A stretch of 64,000 nucleotides of DNA from an uncultured Roseburia sp. (GTDB lineage Bacteria > Bacillota > Clostridia > Lachnospirales > Lachnospiraceae), in contig UQAQ01000006.1 in assembly GCA_900539115.1 (NCBI GenBank), positions 1 to 64,000 of the forward strand. Reading direction: 5' to 3'. Shown piece after piece: positions 34,615-43,171 of the stretch. A program made the translations under genes and the position numbers. The notes beneath the pieces were generated by a model that worked only from the letters and a program-made list of their open reading frames with translations, did no database searches and was not told where the DNA came from. Position 1 is the stretch's first letter. Every line of letters starts with the position of its first letter.

Positions 34615-35496
34615 CTAGCGCCGGGTCACCAGCAATTCTTTCCAATTTTCAGGGAAACCCATTGTACTGATTTTAACATTTTCATATTTTTCAAAGAGCA
34701 GTTCCATATTATCCACAAATTGATTCCAACGATCATCATTACTCAGCATATATTTCATACATAAAAGGACAGCATATATTCTATTATTCTCTATTCCTGC
34801 CCGTAAATATTCTTTATACATCATAGGGATTTTAGATAATTTTGCATTATATAAACGACCATAATGCGCACAAATATTTCTTACATATGAGATGCATTCC
34901 AGCCAGCTTTCAATATATGTATACCCTACTTTAAATGTTTTCGCTATTTCCTTTTTATCTGCGTTATGCATATTTTTAAAAAACTTTGATAATGTCCCAA
35001 AACTAAACACTTCCATCAGCGCATAAATTGGCAAATATCCCCCTTCATAATTTTCTCTAAAATTACGAACAAACGGTGCCTTAGAATTTCGCCGCACCTC
35101 TTCCTTAATATCTTTTAAAAACTGCACATGATATTCTTCTACTGAAAAATTCTTTGACTCTAAATATCCAAAATTACCATAGTGTTCTGAAAAATAATTT
35201 GCCACTCTGCATCTTATATTAATTTCTATTTTTTCAATCTCCGGAAATATAAGCTGTCGAAAATTAGCATTGAATAAATATAAATCCACAATTTCACTAA
35301 ATTTTGTTCCTTCTATATATCTTCCATTTTTCTTTTTCAGATTAAGACTATAAGCTTTTATCAGCCTAAAATACGAAATATCATTTAAAATTTTTCTCGC
35401 GTATTCATCGTCTTCAATAATTAATCCAATATTTTTCAGATTATCAATTTGTTCTTCAATCGTCATAGGCAGCTGATGTTTTTTTAATTGTTCCAT
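34615..35496 (-). CDS. Abi_2-family (AbiD/AbiF-like) HEPN abortive infection protein
   Basis: A 293-residue protein of the Abi_2 family, which includes AbiD and AbiF phage-exclusion proteins. It shows the family's N-terminal IEEQIDNLKNIGLIIEDD and SYFRLIKAYS, and a HEPN-type RNase motif R-x4-H at 206-211 (RNICAH) followed by YGRLYN. It is probably an RNase toxin. The gene looks more AT-rich than its neighbours, suggesting transfer. AGGAGGG precedes the ATG. Between promoter and start lies a hairpin with a U tract (35511-35562), the layout of toxin genes guarded by an RNA antitoxin. Activity and target are inferred. Confidence 0.88.
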   Translation of the reverse strand: MEQLKKHQLPMTIEEQIDNLKNIGLIIEDDEYARKILNDISYFRLIKAYSLNLKKKNGRYIEGTKFSEIVDLYLFNANFRQLIFPEIEKIEINIRCRVANYFSEHYGNFGYLESKNFSVEEYHVQFLKDIKEEVRRNSKAPFVRNFRENYEGGYLPIYALMEVFSFGTLSKFFKNMHNADKKEIAKTFKVGYTYIESWLECISYVRNICAHYGRLYNAKLSKIPMMYKEYLRAGIENNRIYAVLLCMKYMLSNDDRWNQFVDNMELLFEKYENVKISTMGFPENWKELLVTRR

Positions 35497-35510
35497 ATTA
35501 TCCCTCCTAA

Positions 35511-35562
35511 ATAAAAAGACCCAACGTGGTCCGCATCGTTGAGAGGCGTGTTGGGTTCTGTT
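35511..35562 (-). ncRNA. Putative small RNA upstream of the Abi gene
   Basis: From the predicted start near 35562 the transcript reads into a stem ACCCAAC/GTTGGGT (35550-35556 with 35519-35525), possibly extended inside by CGC/GCG. A TCTTTTTATTT tract follows and ends just before the Abi ribosome binding site. The loop holds CTCAACG, which could also pair with CGTTG in the 3' arm. The RNA would act as a partial terminator and a stand-alone RNA of about 50 nt. An abiF RNA motif is described upstream of Abi_2 genes in Firmicutes; I could not test for a match. Confidence 0.55.
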
Positions 35563-35568
35563 AAAAAT

Positions 35569-35597
35569 ATTATATGCGATTTCTTTTCAAATTACAA
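35569..35597 (-). promoter_or_regulatory. Promoter of the Abi RNA and gene
   Basis: -35 TTGTAA (35592-35597), 17-nt spacer, -10 TATAAT (35569-35574). Confidence 0.75.
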
Positions 35598-35782
35598 TAA
35601 CTAAATTTATTTTTTTCATTTTTTCTCCCTTCATGACAATTTTCTTCCCTTTCATGGATGCATTTCCCATATTTCGACAAATTATGATAAACTATCTTTG
35701 TAGGCTTAGCCAATTGTGTGTATGACAACGTGGGAACCGCACAGCCGGCCGTATGCACTCATGCTCGCCGGGCTTGTGCTGC
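35598..35782. other. Intergenic stretch upstream of the Abi promoter
   Basis: Contains a GC-rich island (35737-35775, with GCCGGCCG) and AT-rich flanks. A 10-codon frame near 35620 has GGGAG upstream but is too short to call. Nothing here is supported as a gene. Confidence 0.4.
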
Positions 35783-35820
35783 AAAAAAGGCAGCTGTCCA
35801 TATTTCAGACAACTGCCTTT
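35783..35820 (-). terminator. Rho-independent terminator of the DUF4430/barrel gene
   Basis: AAAGGCAGTTGTC pairs with GACAGCTGCCTTT (35787-35820), followed by a TTTTTTGC tail on the minus strand. Confidence 0.9.
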
Positions 35821-35842
35821 CCATTTTGTCAAAGATAACTTG

Positions 35843-37798
35843 TTATCGTACGTTCAAAGTTACTTTCGCGCTTGCTTTTCCAACTTTGATCTTTACGATT
35901 CGTTTTCCTTTTTTCAATGCTTTCACTTTGATTGTAATTTTTCCGGCTTTCTTCGTAATTTTATTTACTTTAATCTTCTTTCCGGATACTTTTACAGCAT
36001 CTGTTGTTACTTTTTTCGAATCCTTTGCGGTAACTTTAATGACAATTTTTACCGTTTTTCCTTTTTTCGCATTGATTTTCTTCTTTGCTGCCACAATTTT
36101 CTTTGCCGGATTTTTCTTTGTTGCCGGCGTTTTGCTCGGAGCTGCTACACTTGGGTTTGCATCCGGTATCGCACTTGGAGCTGCACTTGGGCTGACACTT
36201 GGTGTCGCGCTTGGGCTTGTACTTGGTGCCGCACTCGGACTTGCACTTGGTGTCTCCGATGGCGCTGCACTCGGATCCGGCTGCGGTTTTTCATCTTCAA
36301 ATGGTTCGGATGGCACTTTCGCCTCTGGAACTGTCTTTACGCGATACACGGTCTCTCCGGCATTTTCTGCTACGTATACAAAAGAAGTAATACCGCGCAG
36401 AATCTGTTCCGGTGAGTAGTTCATAACACTGTCTGACAGTTTTTCCTGATTCAGATCAACAAATTCCAAAATGGAATCCGCAAGTGTATGACCATTTTTC
36501 ACAAAATCCACATTTTCTGTTTCGATCAATGGATGAATTCCAAATTCTCCCAGCATCGTCAACGTCTGTGCCGTTGTCCAAGCATTGTTTGCCTCATAGG
36601 AATCTCCAAGATATCCTTGGGTATCCTGCATTTTCCCTGCAAAGCGAATAACTTTCTGACAAGCCTTTTCTACGGATGCGCTCTCTGTATATGGAGCCAA
36701 TGGCTGAACCGCCATAACGGCATCATCAATCAAATCCCATTCAATGGAACCGGCGATCGTTTCATCTACATTTCCTGCGATTTTTGCCACAAGTTCCTCT
36801 CTTGTGCAGTAATTGTCGCCTTCCGGCAATGTATAATTTCCGGAATCAAATGCAAAAAGCATCATTTGTTCTGCGTTATAACTCTTATCTGCCTCATAAA
36901 GCTTTTTCGAAGCCATCTTCTCAATCAGATCATAACCGCCTGTCGTACGGGCATCCATACCAAGTGCAGTCATTGCAAGAACTACAAAAGCATAATTCTG
37001 CTCCGCTACTTTTTTCGAAGAGAAAGTCTCTTCCGTTATGTTCGTCTTTGTAACTGCATCGTAAGTTGTTCCTTCCGCTGCAAGTTCTTTCAGCTGGCGT
37101 GTCAATTTGTACTTCACTTTTCCATAAAATTCCGGTGCTTCAAATCCCGCGCGGGCAAGTGAAAATACCGCATACAATTCGTTGACACTTCCCAATCCGG
37201 GGATATGACCATCCGCAAAATACGAATCATAAACTTCTTTTGCTGCAATTCCCTGTGCTTTTTTCATAGAAGCCTCAGCGGATTCAACAGCCGGTGTTTC
37301 CGGATTTAAAGAAGCGTCATCGACAAATACAGAAGCCTCTGTAGATGGATCATCATAGGTGTAGATCAAGCTGATCTGGTCACCTTCCTGAAGCACGTAG
37401 GAACCCATTCCAAAATTGCTGTATTGTCCATTAACCCAAAAACTCCAATAAGCGGTCCAATTTACATCGTCCTCTGCCACATCATTGATAGCCGCAAGAT
37501 AAGGACCATAGCTTGTATCCTTAATAACATAATTGTCCTTATACTCGGAAGCATCCAATACCGCTTTGATTGCTACATCGGCTTTTGTTCCTTCGTCAAC
37601 CTGAACCGGCATTTTACCGATTGCCACAGTCTTTGTTCCATCGGAACTCTTGCCCTGTGCTGCCACATACACGACAATCTTTTCTGCTTTAACTTCACTC
37701 GCATAAGCTGTCAGTGCCGGTTCATTCCATGCAAAAACGGATGAAAATACAAGCGCAATGACAAGACATATGCTCCATACCCTTTTTCTCTGTTTCAT
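35843..37798 (-). CDS. Secreted DUF4430 plus helical-barrel protein, intrinsic-factor-like
   Basis: A 651-residue exported protein. It has a signal peptide (about 1-34, cleavage likely near AYASE), then a DUF4430 domain (about 38-150) with WSFWVNGQYSNFGMGSYVL and EGDQISLIYTYD. A helical region (about 180-510) follows with prenyltransferase/terpenoid-cyclase-barrel-like repeats, then a Ser/Pro-rich linker and a Lys-rich beta module (about 580-651). Animal intrinsic factor and transcobalamin combine the same two folds, barrel first, to grip cobalamin. Binding of a corrinoid here is inference. It lies 5 kb from the cobalamin operon but has its own promoter and no riboswitch. Confidence 0.75.
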   Translation of the reverse strand: MKQRKRVWSICLVIALVFSSVFAWNEPALTAYASEVKAEKIVVYVAAQGKSSDGTKTVAIGKMPVQVDEGTKADVAIKAVLDASEYKDNYVIKDTSYGPYLAAINDVAEDDVNWTAYWSFWVNGQYSNFGMGSYVLQEGDQISLIYTYDDPSTEASVFVDDASLNPETPAVESAEASMKKAQGIAAKEVYDSYFADGHIPGLGSVNELYAVFSLARAGFEAPEFYGKVKYKLTRQLKELAAEGTTYDAVTKTNITEETFSSKKVAEQNYAFVVLAMTALGMDARTTGGYDLIEKMASKKLYEADKSYNAEQMMLFAFDSGNYTLPEGDNYCTREELVAKIAGNVDETIAGSIEWDLIDDAVMAVQPLAPYTESASVEKACQKVIRFAGKMQDTQGYLGDSYEANNAWTTAQTLTMLGEFGIHPLIETENVDFVKNGHTLADSILEFVDLNQEKLSDSVMNYSPEQILRGITSFVYVAENAGETVYRVKTVPEAKVPSEPFEDEKPQPDPSAAPSETPSASPSAAPSTSPSATPSVSPSAAPSAIPDANPSVAAPSKTPATKKNPAKKIVAAKKKINAKKGKTVKIVIKVTAKDSKKVTTDAVKVSGKKIKVNKITKKAGKITIKVKALKKGKRIVKIKVGKASAKVTLNVR

Positions 37799-37834
37799 GA
37801 GAATCCTCCTTGTTAATTTATTTTTTCGTAATTT

Positions 37835-37863
37835 ATCATAACATTATCTTGAAAAAAAGTAAA
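37835..37863 (-). promoter_or_regulatory. Promoter of the DUF4430/barrel gene
   Basis: -35 TTTACT (37858-37863), 17-nt spacer, -10 TATGAT (37835-37840). It is divergent from the EAL gene promoter. Confidence 0.65.
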
Positions 37864-37885
37864 CAAAAAAGGGGCCATATTTTTC

Positions 37886-37914
37886 TTGTACCTTTCCAAA
37901 AAAACTAGTATAAT
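37886..37914 (+). promoter_or_regulatory. Promoter of the EAL-domain gene
   Basis: -35 TTGTAC (37886-37891), 17-nt spacer, -10 TATAAT (37909-37914). Confidence 0.7.
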
Positions 37915-37962
37915 ATAACATAGATGTGTAAGTTTTTTACAATTGATGAGGGGGTAAATTAT

Positions 37963-40086
37963 ATGGAGGAGGAACTGTTATTTTTTGATGAGTTAACAAA
38001 GATATATAATCGAAAAGGTTTTTTTAAGTACACAGCTTCGCTGTTAGACGAACATCCGGGGATAGACTTTTGCTTAATTTATTGGAATATTCGACAATTT
38101 AAAGTATTAAATAACCTATTTGGAATGCAGACAGGAGATCAGATTTTAATTCATATTGCTGACATTTTACATAATGAATTCTCCGATCAGATTGCTACCT
38201 ATGGGCGGCTTGAAGCGGACAATTTTATTTGTTGTGTTCCCAAACAGGTAATGGATGCGGGGTATTGGAAAGATTTGCTTGATATTTCCTTTTCCATCTC
38301 CGGTTCTACGTATCATTTTTATTCTTGCTGCGGATTATACCAGATTGAGGACCGCAGTCTTCCGATCAACAAAATGGTCGATATGGCGCGTCTTGCCATG
38401 GACAGCATCAAAACCAATTACATGAAGCCTTATGCGTGGTACGACGGTTCTATGCTAGATACCATGATCGAAGAGCAGCGCCTTGTCAGCGATTTCCGGA
38501 CAGCGATCGTGCAAAAACAATTTACCGTATATTTCCAGCCAATCTGCCGTGCAGATGACGGACTGGTTGTATCTGCCGAAGCATTGGTGCGTTGGATTCA
38601 TCCGCTTCGCGGCATGATCTCACCGGGAAGTTTTATCCCGCTTTTCGAGAAAAACGGTCTGATCCACATTTTGGACCGTTTTGTGTGGAATGAGACCTGT
38701 GAAATGCTGAAATCACGTATTGAGGCCGGAAAACATGTTGTTCCGGTATCGATCAATGTATCGCGTGTAGAATTTTACAATCCGGAACTTGCGGATGAAA
38801 TTAAAGAAATCGTAGACAGTCATAATCTGCCGACAGATCTGATCAAGATTGAGATCACCGAGACTGCGTATGCGGATAATCCGACGCAGGTACAGCAGGC
38901 TGTGAAACGCCTTCACGACTATGGTTTCCTCGTTTTAATGGATGATTTTGGAAGCGGCTATTCTTCGCTGAACATTTTGAAAAATCTTCCGATCGACATT
39001 TTGAAGATTGATATGCAGTTTATGGATAATCTGGATGGCAATGAAAAGGCTTCGATCATTCTGGAAGCAATCATCCGCATGGCGAAATGGATGAAACTCC
39101 CGGTCGTTGCCGAAGGCGTGAAGACGCGCAAAGAATGGGATTACCTCAAAAGTATGGAATGCGAGATGGTTCAGGGATATTATTTTTACAAACCGATACC
39201 ACAGGCAGATTTCTGCGAAGTACTTGATCAGGAGGATCTCCAGAAATATGCTGTAAAAGAACGAAATCTGTTTGAACTTGATGATACAATTTTTGACATA
39301 TTTAACCATTCCAATTCAAAGGAAAATATGCTTTTCTACGATATGATCGGCGGTATGGGTGTTATGGAAATGACCGGCAACTCGCTGGAAATCCTGCAGG
39401 TCAATCGTGGATATTATGAAGTTTTTTACGGAACGGAAGCTCCTCTCACCGAGACGACACCGGTTCTCCACAAAAAGCTGCAAGAACCTTCTCTCAGTCT
39501 TGTTCTTGCCGCCTGTCACAATGCAAAAGACAGCAATCAGATTCAATCGCTTCAACTGCATTTGGAGCGGCCGGATGCCAGTTTTGTATGGGTAAACTTG
39601 AAACTGCGGTACATCGGAAGCCGCGGACGGCATTCCCTCTTCTATTTTGCCATCGACAACATCGATGAAATAAAGAAGGCAGAGCAGGAACGCTATCTCA
39701 CCGCTTACAGCTCGGCTTTACTGAAAGTATTTGACAAAGTTTACCGGCTCGACTATGAGAATGGCATGGCTGAAGTGCTTCACACGAACCGAAGCGACGA
39801 CATGAAGATCAAAGAGCATTATTATTTTAAAGACTTTTTCCAGCGCTTTTCGAAAATGATCTCTATCGCAAATGGATTGGAAGCAGATGCTTTCCAAGTG
39901 CTTGAATCGAAGGACGTATTGGATCAGCGGTTGGAAGAAAGTGACAATGGCTGTTATGAGATTACCTATCATTTCACCCCACCACGTGGAAAAACACAGA
40001 CAATTTCGGCACTGATCTTTAAAATTGAACTGGAACCAAATCACGAAGAATATCTTTGTTGTATGAAAAAACGGCTGCCTCACTAA
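37963..40086 (+). CDS. Cyclic di-GMP phosphodiesterase (degenerate GGDEF plus EAL)
   Basis: A 707-residue cytoplasmic protein. The N-terminal GGDEF-like domain (about 5-160) has lost the active loop (GRLEADNF in its place), so it is probably regulatory. The EAL domain (about 180-425) keeps EALVRW, INVSRVEF, EITETAYADN, DDFGSGYSS, KIDMQF and VAEGV, so hydrolysis of c-di-GMP is expected. A C-terminal PAS-like region (about 445-700) follows. GAGGGGGT before the ATG at 37963 decides the start over an ATG at 37924. With the cyclase at 28510-29802, the window encodes both making and breaking of c-di-GMP. Confidence 0.92.
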   Translation: MEEELLFFDELTKIYNRKGFFKYTASLLDEHPGIDFCLIYWNIRQFKVLNNLFGMQTGDQILIHIADILHNEFSDQIATYGRLEADNFICCVPKQVMDAGYWKDLLDISFSISGSTYHFYSCCGLYQIEDRSLPINKMVDMARLAMDSIKTNYMKPYAWYDGSMLDTMIEEQRLVSDFRTAIVQKQFTVYFQPICRADDGLVVSAEALVRWIHPLRGMISPGSFIPLFEKNGLIHILDRFVWNETCEMLKSRIEAGKHVVPVSINVSRVEFYNPELADEIKEIVDSHNLPTDLIKIEITETAYADNPTQVQQAVKRLHDYGFLVLMDDFGSGYSSLNILKNLPIDILKIDMQFMDNLDGNEKASIILEAIIRMAKWMKLPVVAEGVKTRKEWDYLKSMECEMVQGYYFYKPIPQADFCEVLDQEDLQKYAVKERNLFELDDTIFDIFNHSNSKENMLFYDMIGGMGVMEMTGNSLEILQVNRGYYEVFYGTEAPLTETTPVLHKKLQEPSLSLVLAACHNAKDSNQIQSLQLHLERPDASFVWVNLKLRYIGSRGRHSLFYFAIDNIDEIKKAEQERYLTAYSSALLKVFDKVYRLDYENGMAEVLHTNRSDDMKIKEHYYFKDFFQRFSKMISIANGLEADAFQVLESKDVLDQRLEESDNGCYEITYHFTPPRGKTQTISALIFKIELEPNHEEYLCCMKKRLPH

Positions 40087-40099
40087 TGGGACAGCCGTT
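40065..40099 (-). terminator. Terminator of the L,D-transpeptidase gene, overlapping the EAL gene end
   Basis: AACGGCTG pairs with CAGCCGTT (40070-40099) and is followed by TTTTTTC on the minus strand. The EAL gene's stop codon lies in the loop, so the hairpin serves convergent genes, with the better U tract on the minus side. Confidence 0.75.
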
Positions 40100-40124
40100 T
40101 GGCTCTATCTTCAGAACGTAACTA

Positions 40125-41621
40125 TTAATAAATAAATACCGCTTCCTGATATTTCGTCAACTCGTAAATTTTCTTTGAATTTTCCGGTGACAGGTTCAGA
40201 CATCCGTGTGAGCCTCTTGTTTTATACAGATCCTTGCTCCAACGGCTCCAAGGCTGCCAAGTTGCGCAGTGGAATCCGGTTCCGGTCCAGGTAATTCTTA
40301 CCCAATATGTAACCGGTGTCTTATAATTGTCACCGACAAGTATACGATGTGTTTGGTGTTCTTTGATGAAATACATTCCCGTACGGGTCTTTCGCCCTTC
40401 CACCGGTCTTCCGGAAATGGTCTCACATTCAAATACCACTTTTCCTTTTCGCCATACGTAAACCTTCTGGTCTTTCAGCGAAATCTCCGTGAAGTTCTGT
40501 GTATCCCAGTCATTGGTCTTATTTTCAAGATCCATCTGATAAGCCGTATTGGCAAATTTTGTCTTCCTCTTCAACGTGATCGCTGCCTGATTTTCTTTGG
40601 TTGGATCTTCCTGATAAGCACTTTGAAGTTTCGCGTCAATCTCGGCATTCAGTGCCTTTTTCAACTGCTTCAGCGTCTCTTCATAACTGATTGCCCAGCC
40701 ATAATCTCCACCGGCTACGGAAATTTCTTTTCCTTTATGGTTTGTAAACGTGTGAGTCGAACCGACCGTTTTATACTTCAAACACATTTTTTCAACCCAG
40801 TCGGAAATTTTTTCTTCATCAAACGTTACTTTTCCATTTTTGTAACGAAGCCAGGAATAAATCAGTTTTGGTCCGACCTTTTCGGTCCGGTCATCCGTAA
40901 TCTTCCAGGAAACCCAACGCATTACATACGGGTTGCACGCATCTAACTTCTTTTTCAAGCCGGCATCATCCGAGAAAATCTTCGGACTTTCATACACTTC
41001 CGGATACTCTTCTTCATTTGCCAGATCAATCGTTTCTTTTCCTTCGGCAAGCGCCTCGTCAACTGCCTTTGTCAACTGCTGGAACTGCAGAACATTTCCC
41101 TTATCTTCCGGCACAACGACAAGACATTTTTTCTCCTCCGAAAATGCTACTTTCGCATCTGTCGGCACATTGATCGCGTAATTTGTGCTGCCTTTATACA
41201 TTTCTGATTTTTTAAGACATTTATCCAGTTTCTCCGCATCGTACGTCGGATTCATGTGAAGTTCCAATGTTTTCTTTTTCGGTATGGAAAAAACAGAAAA
41301 TGACTCATGCTGTGCATCGTATTGCTTCTGCAATGCCTCTTTCAGATCGACCTCATACGAAATGTCTGCTTTGGTCACTACAAGATTTCCATCATTTCTT
41401 CCTTTAATTTCCAACTGATAATTGTCATAGACTTTCTGAAGCAGCTGTTCAGACTCTTCATAACTCATTCCGGATAATTCATGCTCTCCGATCCAGGTGT
41501 TCGCATACCAGCGGTTTCCATAATAGACATGTGCTGCGATCACCAGCACAGAAACCGCAACAACCATGGCTGCGGTAATAATTATCCCTATTTTTACTTT
41601 CTTATTCATCATCTTCTCCAT
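40125..41621 (-). CDS. L,D-transpeptidase (YkuD) with peptidoglycan-binding domains
   Basis: Membrane-anchored enzyme that probably makes 3-3 cross-links or attaches proteins in peptidoglycan. The 498 residues have one N-terminal transmembrane helix (about 10-30), two putative peptidoglycan-binding type-4 regions, and a C-terminal YkuD domain from about 370 (VYVWRKGKVVFECETISGRP). The catalytic motif near the end is GSHGCLNL, with a conserved His-Gly region at FHCATWQ. Several ATGs lie close together (41621, 41612, 41609), so the start is uncertain by up to four residues. It has its own promoter at 41681-41709. Confidence 0.92.
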   Translation of the reverse strand: MEKMMNKKVKIGIIITAAMVVAVSVLVIAAHVYYGNRWYANTWIGEHELSGMSYEESEQLLQKVYDNYQLEIKGRNDGNLVVTKADISYEVDLKEALQKQYDAQHESFSVFSIPKKKTLELHMNPTYDAEKLDKCLKKSEMYKGSTNYAINVPTDAKVAFSEEKKCLVVVPEDKGNVLQFQQLTKAVDEALAEGKETIDLANEEEYPEVYESPKIFSDDAGLKKKLDACNPYVMRWVSWKITDDRTEKVGPKLIYSWLRYKNGKVTFDEEKISDWVEKMCLKYKTVGSTHTFTNHKGKEISVAGGDYGWAISYEETLKQLKKALNAEIDAKLQSAYQEDPTKENQAAITLKRKTKFANTAYQMDLENKTNDWDTQNFTEISLKDQKVYVWRKGKVVFECETISGRPVEGRKTRTGMYFIKEHQTHRILVGDNYKTPVTYWVRITWTGTGFHCATWQPWSRWSKDLYKTRGSHGCLNLSPENSKKIYELTKYQEAVFIY

Positions 41622-41680
41622 TTCGAAGCCTTGCTAATTATTTTATATTAATGTGGCTCCTAAAAAAGCCCACTATACGA

Positions 41681-41709
41681 AGTATAAAAGGATTCTCGAC
41701 ACTTGTCAA
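41681..41709 (-). promoter_or_regulatory. L,D-transpeptidase promoter
   Basis: -35 TTGACA (41704-41709), 17-nt spacer, -10 TATACT (41681-41686). Confidence 0.85.
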
Positions 41710-41742
41710 GGGATGTCACAGTATTGTAATATATTTCTTATT

Positions 41743-41933
41743 GTAACTATTCAGGACCGCTGTGCAAAAACAATGGATCGTCGTGCTTGCACGTAAGAGA
41801 CTTTGTTTTCTGCACAGTGGTCCTAATAGGGCTCCCCACCCCCTTATGAGCATTTTTAGCCTTGTCAAAGGCGGGAAAGAACACGAAGTGTTCGAAATGC
41901 GAATGAGGGCGGTGTGGGGGCCCGAATAGTTAC
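41743..41933. repeat. TIR element, family G copy B (191 bp, inverted relative to copy A)
   Basis: Left end GTAACTATTCAGGACC; right end matches with a G for A change in the inner part. In the same orientation as copy A it shares a nearly identical core (CATTTCGAACACTTCGTGTTC and CGCCTTTGACAAGGCTAAAAA) but has different, still self-complementary arms such as GGACCACTGTGCA pairing with TGCACAGCGGTCC. The bases just outside also continue the inverted repeat (TTTCTT on both sides). It sits between the L,D-transpeptidase promoter and the end of the CDF gene. Confidence 0.85.
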
Positions 41934-42020
41934 AAGAAACGTAGGATTCATCTTAGTTCTGCATTTTAGTACTTGCTAATTTTTTCCCTTAACAAATATG
42001 TATAGGGCGCTTGCCCCCTC

Positions 42021-43154
42021 CTACCGGTTCTCGACATCAAAGGTAACATCCAAAAAGTACTGGTCTTCACTGCCCTCATTCAGCTCCGCTTCGATCTGCT
42101 CCCGGATCTGGTTTTTCTTTCGCTCCAGAACTTCGGGGAGTACGAGGTCAAAAGTAAGGCGGGTGCCAGGCTCGCATTTGCTCACACGGAAATCGTGCAA
42201 TGTGATCTGCGGGTCTATTTTTTCGATACAGGCAAAGACTTTTTGTTTCAGCGCATCGGCCTCCTTGTCGTCGGTGATGACCGGATCATAATGGATTACA
42301 AGGTGTGTGTCAAATTTTTTCAGGCATTCGCGCTCCATGTGGTCAATCGCCTCATGGCTTACGAGCGCATCGACATTTTTGTCAATTTCGACGTGAATGC
42401 TCGCAAAGCACTGTCCCGGGCCGTAGTCATGTACCATAAGGTCATGGCAGCCGATGACCATTTCACAGGACTGAATGTATTTTGTAAGTTTGTCATGCAG
42501 TTCCGTATCCGCACCCTCGCCGAGAAGCGGAGAAATGGTTTCTCTGGCAAGTGAAATTCCGCTGTAGAGGACAAATAACGAGACGACAAGTCCCATAAAT
42601 CCGTCAATCTGATATCCCATACCATGTTCCACCAATGTGGCAATCAAGACTGCGCTCGTCGCGATCACGTCATTGCGGCTGTCCTCTGCGATTGCTTTCA
42701 ATGTCATTGAATTTATTTTTCTTCCCATCTTATAGTTGTAGACCGCCATTCCCATCTTAACCACGATAGAAAAAAGGAGAACCAAAAGGACAGCCCCTGA
42801 AAATTCGACCGGGGATGGATGAAGGATCTTTTCCACCGAGCTTTTTGCAAGTTCAAAGCCGATAAATAAGATCATCACAGCGACCGTCAGACTTGCCAGA
42901 TATTCGGAGCGGGCATGCCCATAGGGATGCACTTTGTCTGCCGGCTTTTCGGCAATTTTAAATCCGATCAGCGTAACGATCGAGCTCGCCGCATCCGATA
43001 AATTGTTCAGTCCGTCTGCCGCGATCGACATAGAACCGGCGAGATTTCCGATAATAATCTTGCTTCCCGCCAGAATACAATTGCAGAAAATCCCCACAAT
43101 TCCTGATATTTTTCCTATTGATGTACGTTTTTTCGACTTTTCTTCCTGCTGCAT
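42021..43154 (-). CDS. Cation diffusion facilitator (CDF) transporter
   Basis: A 377-residue membrane protein predicted to export divalent metals (Zn, Co, Fe, Mn) by proton exchange. The TM region holds the metal-site patterns SIAADGLNNLSDA in TM2 and EDSRNDVIAT in TM5, plus HPYGHARSEY after TM2, followed by a C-terminal cytoplasmic domain and an extra tail (about 300-377). GGAGG lies 7 nt before the ATG at 43154, right after the S-component stop, so it reads as the last gene of the cobalamin-controlled operon. A link to cobalt is possible but not shown. Confidence 0.88.
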   Translation of the reverse strand: MQQEEKSKKRTSIGKISGIVGIFCNCILAGSKIIIGNLAGSMSIAADGLNNLSDAASSIVTLIGFKIAEKPADKVHPYGHARSEYLASLTVAVMILFIGFELAKSSVEKILHPSPVEFSGAVLLVLLFSIVVKMGMAVYNYKMGRKINSMTLKAIAEDSRNDVIATSAVLIATLVEHGMGYQIDGFMGLVVSLFVLYSGISLARETISPLLGEGADTELHDKLTKYIQSCEMVIGCHDLMVHDYGPGQCFASIHVEIDKNVDALVSHEAIDHMERECLKKFDTHLVIHYDPVITDDKEADALKQKVFACIEKIDPQITLHDFRVSKCEPGTRLTFDLVLPEVLERKKNQIREQIEAELNEGSEDQYFLDVTFDVENR

Positions 43155-43171
43155 CTCATTTCCTCCAATCC

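Noticed and set aside
35570..35758. A 62-codon minus-strand frame upstream of the Abi gene
   Set aside because: No good start signal; its 3' part overlaps the Abi promoter.
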